The position numbers and the translations under genes were made by a program. From Owenia fusiformis (lineage: Eukaryota > Annelida > Polychaeta > Sabellida > Oweniidae), in NCBI GenBank assembly GCA_903813345.2, contig CAIIXF020000001.1:31722556-31786555 (forward strand): a DNA stretch of 64,000 nucleotides, given 5' to 3'. This document shows, one piece after another, positions 51,301 through 57,027 of the stretch (its first letter is position 1; every line of letters begins with the position of its first letter). The notes beneath the pieces were generated by a model. That model was not told the origin of the DNA, searched no databases, and saw nothing but the letters and a program-made list of their open reading frames with translations.

Positions 51301-51982
51301 CCATGAACAGTTAGGGTTAGAGCCATTCAGAAATAATATTCATTTCATAAATGGACATTGGGTTACAACTGTGGTGAACATGCTGAATCGCTGATGCTCT
51401 ACCTTGCCCATGTATTGAAAACTTAAACCATATTGAAAAGGACTCAAAAGCATCATGTTTGCAAATGATTATTGAAACATTCATTGAGGTAAAGATGTTA
51501 TCTACTGTCCTAGTTCCAACAAAAACCATGTTTCACTTGAATTAAGACATATACAATTAGAATTTGTTAGATTATGATTTACAAAGCCTTGTGACTGAGA
51601 TACATGATAACTGTAGTTGCTTGGGGTCCAGGGACATTCAGTGCAAACAAACCACTTTTCACTATCTTTGCTATACATAGTATAATGTGAATATATATCC
51701 ACAGCTGGCTTAGCCTTGACGTATTGAGTAAAACTGTACTCTGTCTTAATAAATGAGCTAATAAGATCTGAAGGTTTGTTAGAAATAAAAAGATAAATAG
51801 ATAAGCAGAAATGGTGATGCATGATTTTGCATTTAGAAAACATACTCACCATCGAAAGTAACTATCCTAAAATCTTTAGGTCCATTTACGCTGGAATGAG
51901 TATCATCTTTTGATCCATGGAGAAATCCCAAAAGACACGATAATCCATGTAAAACAAACAGTGCTGCTCCGTTTTTGTACAT
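244..51982 (-). CDS. Sema5: Semaphorin class 5 (Sema5), 18 exons, 3' end off the window
   Basis: Class-5 semaphorins are axon-guidance ligands/receptors, normally single-pass membrane proteins that act through plexins and bind glycosaminoglycans through their TSRs. Read on the minus strand, 18 exons give 2920 coding bases with compatible phases at every join: signal peptide (residues 1-24), Sema domain (about 40-515), PSI (about 515-560) and seven TSRs (568-973). Recognisable blocks shared with SEMA5A include LLVGARNYLLRL, CGTNAFEP, SKWLNG, FVSSYEIGDF, CKNDPGGQF, KARLNCSLPGE, PFYYNELQ, NAQDPYCGW and WSCWSDYSAC. SEMA5A has about 1074 residues, so roughly 100 (juxtamembrane, membrane span, cytoplasmic tail) are missing to the left. 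Whether it is closer to 5A or 5B cannot be said; invertebrates usually carry a single Sema5. A shorter form ending in exon 15 is listed separately. The 5' end is set by the ATG at 51982, which begins a good signal peptide. Confidence 0.96.
397..814 (-). other. Sema5: Sema5 intron 17
   Basis: 418 bases, AT-rich except for the tandem repeat next to the donor of exon 17. Nothing else seen. Confidence 0.9.
661..814 (-). repeat. 40-44 bp minisatellite that duplicates a 5' splice site
   Basis: Four copies of a unit containing GCACAACCCTAC on the plus strand start at 673, 717, 759 and 799 (spacings 44, 42 and 40). The copy nearest the exon includes the true donor of exon 17. Two further copies carry a perfect GTAAGT on the minus strand (732-727 and 773-768) and the outermost has GTATGT. 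The array therefore lines up three decoy donors behind the real one. Confidence 0.9.
815..982 (-). CDS. Sema5: Sema5 exon 17: TSR 6
   Basis: 168 bases, phase 1 at both ends. Encodes AEWSCWSDYSACSVSCGIG, TKKRTRVCDKIKDGR and SEQELECEMAACD. It matches VWSCWSPWTKCSATCGGG of SEMA5A. This is the only TSR here with an intact CxxSCxxG O-fucosylation motif. The donor (GTAAGT at 814) is the first of a repeated series; see the minisatellite. Confidence 0.97.
983..1349 (-). other. Sema5: Sema5 intron 16
   Basis: 367 bases of AT-rich sequence between exons 17 and 16; nothing recognisable. Confidence 0.85.
1350..1538 (-). CDS. Sema5: Sema5 exon 16: TSR 5
   Basis: 189 bases, phase 1 at both ends, acceptor CTGCAG, donor GTAAGT. 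Encodes ASRLDTDGGWTKWTSWNQC, SAPCNGGVQWRSRECTDP and KDCDGHSMEKRECNTHSCN. The frame was fixed by the Cys/Trp pattern; another frame is also open here but meaningless. Confidence 0.96.
2647..2652 (-). terminator. Candidate poly(A) signal for the short Sema5 form
   Basis: Nearest AATAAA on the minus strand after the alternative stop, about 755 bases downstream. One hexamer in AT-rich DNA is weak evidence. Confidence 0.25.
3312..3330 (-). promoter_or_regulatory. AU-rich element in putative short-isoform 3' UTR
   Basis: On the minus strand the sequence reads TATTTATTTATTTATTTG, overlapping AUUUA pentamers. It lies 76-94 bases after the TGA of the extended exon 15. Such elements destabilise mRNAs when in a 3' UTR; in an intron it would mean nothing. 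Confidence 0.4.
3406..3797 (-). CDS. Sema5: Sema5 exon 15 (extended form): alternative 3'-terminal exon
   Basis: The frame of exon 15 stays open through its own donor for 68 more codons and ends in TGA at 3408-3406. The tail begins GELDNSIDLFESSDPLF, has five Cys (C21, GYCSC, then CQRC) and closes with a basic run, RLRRRRHHRTRG. The local base composition is exon-like (clearly richer in G+C than the flanking intron), and so long an open stretch is unlikely by chance in such AT-rich DNA. If polyadenylated here, the product is about 871 residues: signal peptide, Sema, PSI and TSRs 1-4, with no membrane span. It would therefore be secreted. I recognise no family for the tail. It could also be an unspliced relic with no product, or a clade-specific exon end with a minor donor. 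Confidence 0.5.
3612..3797 (-). CDS. Sema5: Sema5 exon 15 (spliced form): divergent TSR 4
   Basis: 186 bases, phase 1 at both ends, donor GTGAGC. Encodes VRKPTQWTPWLRSNITNDG, YFEQRHRYICRARVSDP and TEIRFCDPKGVDCDNK. It aligns with the atypical SEMA5A repeat TTPWTPWTPVNISDNGG / YEQRFRYTCKARLADP / IEMRYC, which lacks the usual CxxC. It joins exon 16 as DNK-G-ASRLDTDGGW. Confidence 0.95.
3942..4130 (-). CDS. Sema5: Sema5 exon 14: TSR 3
   Basis: 189 bases, phase 1 at both ends. A Pro-rich linker (PTPPPIDGG) leads into WSDWSDWGRCSAKCGGG, IRTRNRECNSPRP and KPCAGNLDDWQMCNQHECN. Lys stands at the O-fucose position, as Gln does in SEMA5A TSR 3. Confidence 0.97.
4375..4545 (-). CDS. Sema5: Sema5 exon 13: TSR 2
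   Basis: 171 bases, phase 1 at both ends. Encodes HGAWTKWSDWSSCSSTCG, SSERTRRRECGNPKPKYGG and RLCVGSDLDVQDCRKAACP, a canonical TSR with six Cys. The O-fucose motif is broken: CSSTCGSS has Ser where Gly is expected. Confidence 0.97.
4546..5796 (-). other. Sema5: Sema5 intron 12
   Basis: 1251 bases of AT-rich intron. No open frame or repeat of note. Confidence 0.85.
5797..5958 (-). CDS. Sema5: Sema5 exon 12: TSR 1
   Basis: 162 bases, phase 1 at both ends. Encodes DGKWEMWSNWTRCSHISD then PNSPDMCRCRYRACEG and RPCSGSIVEVTNCT. Like the first SEMA5A TSR (FGVWSPWTPCTHTDG, SCLCRTRSC), it has the divergent CxCR centre and an insert after the first Cys. WxxW C-mannosylation motifs are present. Confidence 0.95.
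6184..6320 (-). CDS. Sema5: Sema5 exon 11: PSI domain
   Basis: 137 bases. Encodes ECMNAQDPYCGWHDPAGRC then TTPPRGNIHTHNWHQDVK and SCPIMDAP. C..A.DPYCGW is the PSI signature and the Cys spacing fits the plexin-semaphorin-integrin cystine knot. Leaves in phase 1, which starts the phase-1 series of the TSR exons. Confidence 0.97.
6567..6851 (-). CDS. Sema5: Sema5 exon 10: last propeller blades and start of PSI
   Basis: 285 bases, the longest exon seen. Begins WSHIAVDTVPAKHHRSFTVM, then LVDQKGQMKKIVHL, SCLVEEITIM and KIPTQRCGRFLTK-T. SEMA5A has FSHVAVDVVQG, GTIKKVRVPL, SCLLEEIELF and KIPLKRCQFYRTRSTC. The Cys of QRC opens the PSI domain. Confidence 0.97.
6975..7120 (-). CDS. Sema5: Sema5 exon 9: Sema domain
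   Basis: 146 bases. Encodes CAGSPSVLSAGRAMRQQAPR then MINSQKYLMMDKAVQPTSIM and PMYSSEHE-R, corresponding to the SEMA5A section DAQKFILMHEVVQPVTTVPSF. Acceptor CTGTAG, donor GTAAGC. Confidence 0.93.
7332..7467 (-). CDS. Sema5: Sema5 exon 8: Sema domain
   Basis: 136 bases. Encodes NSIAGSAVCVYNMTSLNNAF then SSDFKHQEHSQAAWQKF and SNPSPMYQ, aligning with NSIAASAVCVFNLSAISQAFSGPFKYQ of SEMA5A. Leaves in phase 0 just before the next Cys. Confidence 0.96.
7665..7864 (-). CDS. Sema5: Sema5 exon 7: Sema domain
   Basis: 200 bases. Encodes NVYSRVARMCKNDPGGQF, WTSFTKARLNCSLPGE, PFYYNELQHTYYNESEG and IYATFSTS-T. This is the most conserved semaphorin block (R.CKND.GG and the KARLNC loop). Potential N-glycosylation at NCS and NES. 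Confidence 0.97.
7865..8288 (-). other. Sema5: Sema5 intron 6
   Basis: 424 bases, AT-rich, nothing recognisable. Confidence 0.85.
8289..8377 (-). CDS. Sema5: Sema5 exon 6: Sema domain
   Basis: 89 bases. Encodes ANFVSSYEIGDFVYFFFRE then TAVEYINCGK, equal to NFVSSYDIGNFTYFFFRENAVEHDCGK of SEMA5A. Acceptor TTTTAG, donor GTAAGT. Leaves in phase 0. Confidence 0.96.
8378..9571 (-). other. Sema5: Sema5 intron 5
   Basis: 1194 bases, AT-rich. Short open frames lack coding character. Confidence 0.85.
9572..9821 (-). CDS. Sema5: Sema5 exon 5: Sema domain
   Basis: 250 bases. Begins ATNLGTVRGWVKGLGKCPFS, then QQNSTAFISQDGNLFSGTVID, and ends RTERDSKWLN with a split Gly codon. SEMA5A has GMARCPYSPQHNSTALL and AQYNSKWLNEPNF at the same places. 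It carries a potential N-glycosylation site (NST). The Pro-rich loop WPSPPPGLSESAG is longer than in SEMA5A. Confidence 0.95.
10987..11047. repeat. 31-bp tandem duplication
   Basis: Two nearly identical copies of a unit starting GTTCAATGCTGACATCATGG begin at 10987 and 11018. They differ near the end (AAACTT versus AAGCTT). Confidence 0.9.
12939..12950. repeat. Poly(C) tract
   Basis: Twelve consecutive C residues in AT-rich intron. Similar tracts occur at 22641-22652 and 25525-25537. Confidence 0.95.
13488..13589 (-). CDS. Sema5: Sema5 exon 4: Sema domain
   Basis: 102 bases, 34 codons, both ends phase 0. Encodes TGCENFVKVLLTNNEGGVF then ACGTNAFEPKCSWRE. The motif CGTNAF is diagnostic of semaphorins. 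The donor is GTCAGT, weaker than the others in the gene. Confidence 0.94.
13757..13865 (-). CDS. Sema5: Sema5 exon 3: Sema domain
   Basis: 109 bases, acceptor TTTCAG, donor GTAAGT. Encodes NYLLRLAIDDLSQLEKVEW then PISDTEREMCLKKRPGS, aligning with NYLFRLQLEDLSLIQAVEWE of SEMA5A. Leaves in phase 0. Confidence 0.95.
14027..14141 (-). CDS. Sema5: Sema5 exon 2: Sema domain N-terminus
   Basis: Acceptor TTACAG, donor GTGAGT, 115 bases, entering after one base of a codon and leaving after two. It encodes FRKSLKEGSVQTYHSRDVTDIAQLTLD and IPNNQLLVGA-R, matching the SEMA5A stretch ending ELVVGARNYLFRL. This is the first blade of the beta-propeller. Confidence 0.95.
14142..19350 (-). other. Sema5: Sema5 intron 1, 3' third
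   Basis: 5.2 kb of AT-rich intron between the exon 2 acceptor and the foldback element. Short open frames have no coding character. One RFX X-box-like word (GGTAACCATGGCTAC, 18680-18694) is present. Confidence 0.8.
19554..20690 (+). repeat. Left-arm array of ~346 bp units
   Basis: The marker ACTTTAATTCATAA, or close variants, recurs at 19554, 19903, 20251 and 20572 (spacings 349, 348, 321). Each unit has a G-rich tract before the marker, TTTTTTCACCAAA, TAATTTGCATAATTTAACCC and CCTAAAAATGCATCTATA. The last copy is partial and is cut off by the LINE end at about 20690. Confidence 0.9.
20690..21070 (-). mobile_element. LINE 3' end A (non-LTR retrotransposon, truncated)
   Basis: The minus strand encodes SCPCGQSMETETHFKVECHM and then FENERLSLFA followed by a stop. 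This is the Cys/His C-terminal motif (CxCG...ETe.HF...C) of Jockey/CR1-like LINE ORF2 proteins. About 250 bases of 3' UTR follow, ending AATAAATTTACTACTACTAC, a short TAC-repeat tail. Everything upstream in the element is missing (5' truncation). It lies inside the foldback element. Confidence 0.75.
21197..21455 (+). pseudogene. Broken Cys-rich (CXC-like) protein fragment
   Basis: From an ATG at 21197 the plus strand reads MNAEKPLFEIPEPGNGFGCQ, VVHITLETIKMTKKPKLDI and TKIPKSFCTCKQYKDKAIC. After one interruption comes TTCSCATAGTECFAACSCGS then KESECGRE. The CxC...C...CxC...C...CxC spacing recalls tesmin/MSL2-type CXC zinc modules, which also occur near the C-termini of mobile-element proteins. 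It sits between the two LINE ends inside the foldback element, so it may be the relic of an element protein or a captured host exon. I cannot assign it. Confidence 0.5.
21613..22492 (-). mobile_element. LINE 3' end B (non-LTR retrotransposon, truncated)
   Basis: The minus strand reads RIIIRQSGSILKLTSHEVRT, then HRYNTRGKSNFTLPKAKLKI and, after a frameshift near 22240, RTIAFSGYSIWNNLPEEIKK, SNSTSFLKSKLKKHILLAY and a stop near 22115. The YNTR...LP...FSG..IWN.LP..IK...SF...K pattern is the classic C-terminus of CR1/L2-like reverse transcriptases. A 3' UTR of about 500 bases follows. It ends in AATAAATTGAGTTGAATTGA, an AATTG-type tail like that of the fragment at 54.04 kb. It is 5'-truncated and inside the foldback element. 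Confidence 0.8.
22495..24060 (-). repeat. Right-arm array of ~346 bp units
   Basis: The inverted marker TTATGAATTAAAGT (with variants) recurs at 22611, 22956, 23302, 23648 and 23997 (spacings 345, 346, 346, 349). It is the reverse complement of the left array and one unit longer. The first two full copies have paired octamers, ATGCAAAT then ATTTGCAT, six bases apart. A 12-C tract sits at 22641-22652. Confidence 0.9.
24205..33234 (-). other. Sema5: Sema5 intron 1, middle part
   Basis: 9 kb of AT-rich intron. It contains a 13-C tract (25525-25537). There are RFX X-box-like words at 27903-27916 (GTTGCTATAGAAAC), 28489-28504 (GGTTACTATGGTAACC) and 30208-30221 (GGCAACCATGGCAA). An open, exon-like minus-strand frame at about 29352-29611 is described in the findings. 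No gene can be supported. Confidence 0.75.
33235..33545. promoter_or_regulatory. CpG-rich promoter-like island inside Sema5 intron 1
   Basis: About 300 bases rich in CpG within AT-rich intron. Visible sites are CCAAT boxes at 33253-33257 and 33336-33340, an inverted one (ATTGG) at 33396-33400, a full CRE (TGACGTCA, 33309-33316), an E2F-type TTTGGCGC (33368-33375) and a GC box (GGGGGCGGGGC, 33460-33470). On the minus strand TATAAAG (33295-33289) is followed by a GTGAGT donor at 33248, which could end a very short first exon. On the plus strand TATATAT lies near 33537. NF-Y, CREB, E2F and Sp1 sites together are typical of a bidirectional housekeeping promoter. The transcript is unknown; no ATG before the donor gives an open frame into exon 2. 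Confidence 0.55.
33499..33525. other. Hairpin next to the CpG island
   Basis: GCAGAGT and GACTCTGC form inverted arms around a 12-base loop at the edge of the island. Confidence 0.5.
33546..51849 (-). other. Sema5: Sema5 intron 1, 5' half
   Basis: 18.3 kb of AT-rich intron. Two short exon-like frames (about 35108-35266 plus strand, 44410-44560 plus strand) and a GC-richer stretch at 48.9-49.05 kb stand out, but none matches a family I know. No transposon ends were recognised. Confidence 0.7.
51850..51982 (-). CDS. Sema5: Sema5 exon 1: start codon and signal peptide
   Basis: The ATG at 51982 opens MYKNGAALFVLHGLSCLLGF, a short basic n-region followed by a hydrophobic core, then FLHGSKDDTHSSVNG and KDFRIVTFD, the start of the Sema domain. 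The exon ends at a GTGAGT donor with one base of a split codon, which exon 2 completes as Asp (VTFD-D-FRKS). This fits 'FRIVTFDDFRKSL', the expected lead-in to strand one of the propeller. No other ATG in frame lies upstream before a stop. Confidence 0.88.
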
Positions 51983-51986
51983 TTTT

Positions 51987-52026
51987 CTAACTTTCACTTG
52001 TGTTCATAACTTGTTTAGTAGTCCAT
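51987..52026 (-). promoter_or_regulatory. Two upstream ORFs in the Sema5 leader
   Basis: On the minus strand an ATG at 52026-52024 opens MDY-stop (to 52015) and another at 52007-52005 opens MNTSES-stop (to 51987). The second ends five bases before the main ATG at 51982. If the leader begins upstream of them, they should lower translation of Sema5 or make it conditional. Confidence 0.5.
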
Positions 52027-52063
52027 GTCACACTCCTTGTTAACTGGTCCCTGTTAAAACACA

Positions 52064-52072
52064 CTTTATATA
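52064..52072 (-). promoter_or_regulatory. TATA-like box upstream of Sema5
   Basis: TATATAAAG on the minus strand, 82-90 bases before the start codon, would place a start site near 52035-52045. Between them GTTTTAACAG also resembles a splice acceptor, so a more distant non-coding first exon remains possible. Confidence 0.4.
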
Positions 52073-54035
52073 GTGATTTTGTAATAATCGGGTAGACTGA
52101 ATCAAATGTGCGTATTCACCGTCCTAAAGATATAACTGAACTACTTCATGGGCCAACTCAAATGCCAAACATGGGGGTCGACTCAAAAACAGCTGCTGTA
52201 CTGTTACCTTTATCTATACTATACTGCCATCTATATTTACGTTGGATTTCTTTTATACTAAAAAATGTACAGCGTACCTTACATATGAGCGATTTTAAAA
52301 TGAAACCTATGCTTTTAATAAAGAAACCACTTCATAGAAACCACAATCTTATCTGTGCAAAAAATAACACCGAGTAAAGATAACATTTAACATATGATTT
52401 AACATTAACCCTTATTAAGCCATCCCTTCGAGGCTTTTTAAATTGATTACAGTTTGAAGGAATCGGGAAATCTGCAGTAAATCCAAGCATGAAGAAAACG
52501 TCCTTTAGAGAAATCCTAGGTAGAATTCAGACTTCAATCAAATCAATTTGTTTGATTGCGGAACAAAACCAACAAAATTAATCCTAATTTAATCCTTTGA
52601 AAATGTATTAGTACAAAATTACAGACTTCTGCTCTCTTTAATATAACAGAGATCCCTGGAATAACAGACTTCTAGCCAAATTAATAGAGTTCTATGTTAC
52701 GACATATGGAATATATGCATATTAGTTAACCATTGCATCATTTGGAAGCATAAATGGATTTCTTTAATTGATATGTGTGTAATTTACATTGAGTGCACCT
52801 GATACTTTTCTGACCCGAGATTTATAATTATGAATCATATTTCTAAATGGAACATAATTATTAGATAATGGAGCTCTGTATCACTAATACGCTGAAAGTG
52901 TTACTTTAAGCAATAAATGTGATAACGTACCATCAATGAGATCCAGTTACAGGATTTTATTCTGACTTTGCTTGACTTTATATAATTACTGTTCGTCAGA
53001 AACAATGAATCATAATCTTGCAGGTTTTATTCAGCAGCCAGTGTTTGAATTTACATACACCAAGGGGCAAATTCCCTTTCTACAAGCTGGCAAATATGCT
53101 GTATATTAGATTCGCTACACAGCTATTAAGGAAAGTATTGTTATGAACTATTAAAACAACATATAATATGATTCGGTACTAAATAAATAGAAATGAAAAT
53201 CTCAATAGGCTTGCTACCTGCCTTCGTTTAAATCACTTTATCATTTTGGCAAATATTATTGTGTACATTCAATAAAGCTTATAGTACACCTGTGTATGGA
53301 AAATGCAACTGAATCATATGTTACTTATTGCAAAAATTGACAAAATACCAGCTGAATCAAGATTTACGAATTTAATTTGTGTATGTAATTAAACATTCAA
53401 TATGAATCTAGAAAGAATGAAAGTGATGTGTCATTTGAGCTGGTCCCTCTTTATATTTGGTCATATACTTATGAAGTTAAAGTGGATCTTAAACTGTCAG
53501 ATAACAGTGCACTAAATCAGCCTTTATACCACTAGAATACAGGTCTAGTTCTCTATGACGTAAAATAGTACTATCTTGAAATATACACCTAGTCTCCTAT
53601 CTATAAATTGTAACACCAAAACACATGCAAGCATTTCGGCAAACGTAAAAGAACAAGCCGTAGAATTTGGTTTATGTAGAATTTGGACTATTCTGTCTGT
53701 GCAATTTGATCAGATCACATGACATCTATTGCTTATTATTATTGGTCGATCCAGGTATGAGGTACGTACGCAAAGGTCCCGGCTATAATCTTTAGGTACA
53801 CCTTTCCAGTTTACACAACATGCACACTAAAGCACCATAGAGTTGACAAGTATAAAGAAATAGTAAATAATTTACCCAACTAGTAATCACGTTGAATATA
53901 AGAATGTTGAGACAAGACCAACGTAGATGCCTTTAGGCTAACCTTCTTAGGAAATTTGAAAATACGAAACGTCATTATATTAAATAATAATAAATAATTC
54001 ATAATAAATATAATTCCCAAAAACCAAGTTATATG
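52073..54035. other. Intergenic region upstream of Sema5
   Basis: AT-rich, no coding frame of note. Presumed 5' regulatory region of Sema5. Confidence 0.7.
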
Positions 54036-54130
54036 GAATACAATTCAATTCAATTTATTTATTCCTTGATTATCATAATTATACAATGAACATAAATACC
54101 TTTTTACATTTAGATTTTGGGACCATTTCC
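54036..54130 (-). mobile_element. LINE 3' tail fragment
   Basis: On the minus strand the sequence ends GGAATAAATAAATTGAATTG followed by AATTG, a pentamer-tailed non-LTR retrotransposon 3' end of the same type as LINE B in the foldback element. No coding part was recognised, so the 5' limit is uncertain. Confidence 0.5.
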
Positions 54131-56376
54131 ATGAAACTAGATGTAACTCCGCTACTCATCAATCAAGAGATCAAATTCAATTATGAGATAATCCCTAAAC
54201 ACAATTGTTGGTCAACAATTCAAAATTAAATTGTGTAAACTTTTCACTCCCATGAAACTATGGTCACGTGACAGGTATTTGACGTATACTTCCCACATAT
54301 TTTGTAGAAAAAGACCGACATGTATAATTGATTATTACAGACTACCCTCTTTGTTCGTCAAACAATTCATTTTATTGAAATAGATAAAATACTTGATATT
54401 TGGTTTATTAGCTATAAATGTTTTCTAAACATTTATGTTTAGATGAAAGATTGAAATTCGAGGACAGTATTTAGTCGTCAACAAAGTAAATAAAAAGAAC
54501 TCCTGCACTGTCACGATTTAAGCTATACAATCCACTTTTGAACAATTGAGAAAATTCCTTATTGACTACCATTCAATCTGGAGGTTACAACCTAGAAGTG
54601 ACAATTAGTGAGATAAACGGCATCTATCGGTTCCTGGTTGGATGTAATCTTGGACCACGTCTTAATTTGATTATCTCAATTATATCCTTTAACATGTACT
54701 CTCTCGATAATACACAATGATTTCCTCTTGAAAACCACTATCGACATAAATGTTTTGCTGCACGTTGCAATACTTAGAACTTCTTTATTAACACATAGAT
54801 CTTCTTCTTGACAACTGTTTTATGAGTATTACGTGTGACAAATCATTAAAGTACGTGTGTCACATCATTAAGCCATATTAATCAACCAAAAAGAACTCTT
54901 CAATCAAGGGGTCAGAAAAAGTAGCTCATAGCCAATTTTATTCTCTATACCATAAATGGTCCTTTTCCCATTTAGCTTTGAAATCTCGTTAAAGTCTCGT
55001 TTTTAATGAGATTTTAGGAGATCTGCATTTTTAACCATTAAAGACTAAAAGTTTCTTCCATTTGATGGCATATTCGAATTCCCTGTGTAATTTTCTATCA
55101 AAACAACTTTGATTTGCACTGTTATTCACCTTTATTCAAATTCTAATGCTTTTCTAGATATGTAAAAAAGGTCGGGCTAAATCCCCATTGACACAATGCT
55201 GAAAAACCTTTAAATGTTCATTTACTCCTAGAAGGATCACAATTTTAATGTGAAATCACAATCCACATGTCAATAAGATCATAAAGTTACATTCCAATGG
55301 TATTTTATGTTTATCCAAATGGAATTACTTCTTAAATCAAGAATTAATTAAGTGACTCTGGCAATGGCATTTACATGTATTCTAGCCCTACCATAGCCCT
55401 ACCAATACCCATCTTGCCATCTATTTTCCATATGGAATGTCAATCGGGAGAAGAGGAATAAATAAATCTAAAATTTAAATTTAATGGATAATAACCGTAT
55501 CATCAATAACAGACACTTTTCAGAGACATTACAATTATTACCATTTCGCAAAAGAACGTCAAAAAGATATGCCAACCTGGTAAGGTGATGTTTGGAAGCA
55601 TGTTATTGTAAAACCAGCTAGATTTTATGAATTTCAGAAATTGGTGGCATACCTAAAGACTACTGAGACTAATACATTATCAACTGAATATGTATTTGAG
55701 AAAACATACATCCAGCAGATATACTCAATAGTCTTGCTTCAATCTGGACCCAACTGTACTGTTAGGTACAAGCTCAGTATTGCCAAATTTCAAATCAAAA
55801 CTGCTTGACGTTTCCATGGTCAGACCAAATATTTTGTTTTTATAATAAAAAAACATATGATGGCAACTACATTTTATTGTGCAGATCGTATCGTTAACAA
55901 ATTACCCTGAGGCGACGATGTTAGCAGTAATTACTTTTGTAGATGTATCTCTCTTCTAAAGCAGAGACTCCTGGGCAGCGACATATAAAACTGTTTTATA
56001 TGTTTCTGTTTAAAAAGCAAAACTATAGTGAAAGGGGCAGAACAGTATAGGTGAGATTATTCGAAAGTGAAAGAAAGTATTGAGGTAATTTGAGATGTTT
56101 CATCGAAATTGGGAGTCGGAATCAAAATAATGGATTTGTGTCCTAAAACTTATATTTGAGATATAGGCTATTTGAAGCAAACAATGCTGCCATCTTTCAA
56201 AGATTACGATTAATGACAAAAGCAGATGGTAAATATATTCAATCGATCAAGATGAAACATAACAACAATGAGTCATCATGATACACCATGACATCTCATT
56301 TCTTCTCAGGTGAAACAGAAAGATGCTATGAGTATCAGAATGACAATGAGTGCACATTATATACTCCTAAAAAAAG
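54131..56376. other. Intergenic
   Basis: AT-rich. It has an isolated 10-bp E-box palindrome, GTCACGTGAC (54263-54272). A 22-bp word AGATGCTATGAGTATCAGAA plus TG at 56321-56342 is repeated at 61754-61775. Confidence 0.7.
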
Positions 56377-57027
56377 TTAAGGACCAGTATTTTTCCTCAT
56401 AGGTTTACATGTTAAACCTTATGTATCTTTAAACTTTATTTTCTAAGCCCGAAACGAAAGAAAAACTGATAATGTAAATGTATATGTACATTGGCGGCTC
56501 TGTTCACTGTATTTCAGGACATTTTCAATTTAATTTCTCTATTACAATAGGTCAAAAATTGATGTCAAAGTTGAGGAATTTTAAAGAAAATTGCAGAACC
56601 CATGTTAACCAATGGGAAATAGAGGGTTAGGGGCAAATCAGATTTTTGGATATGTATTCGGTAAAACATTTATCAAAACAAGACAAGTAGACAAGTTAGC
56701 AAATTCAATTGTCTATTTACATTCCATTTTTGAGAGCAGTTGAATTGATGGATATTTTCTCATATGACTTTTGGCAACCCAACCATTTCCCATTGGATTA
56801 CATGGGCTCTGCCATTTTTTTAAAATTTTCCTCAAATTTGACATCAATTTTTGACATATTGTAACGAAGATATTGAATTGAAAATTTTCTGAAATATAGA
56901 GAATAGAGTCAAGGTACATATCCATTTACATTATCAGTTTTTCTTTCGTTTCAGGCTTTGGAAATAGGAGTTCAAAAAGACATGGGGTTTAACATGTAAA
57001 CCCATGAGGAAAAATACTGGTCCTTAA
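56377..57027. mobile_element. Inverted-repeat MITE flanked by TTAA
   Basis: Both ends read TTAAGGACCAGTATTTTTCC inwards, and the arms (about 56381-56640 and 56760-57023) are imperfect inverted copies, including GGTTTACATGTTAAACC and CCAATGGGAAAT. TTAA at 56377-56380 and 57024-57027 could be the target duplication, as in piggyBac- or Kolobok-like elements. About 643 bp with no coding capacity. A different boundary is possible because AG before TTAA is also shared. Confidence 0.75.

Noticed and set aside
51502-51849. A 116-codon minus-strand frame running into exon 1
   Set aside because: It lies in intron 1 in a frame that does not join the signal peptide exon, and is low in coding character.
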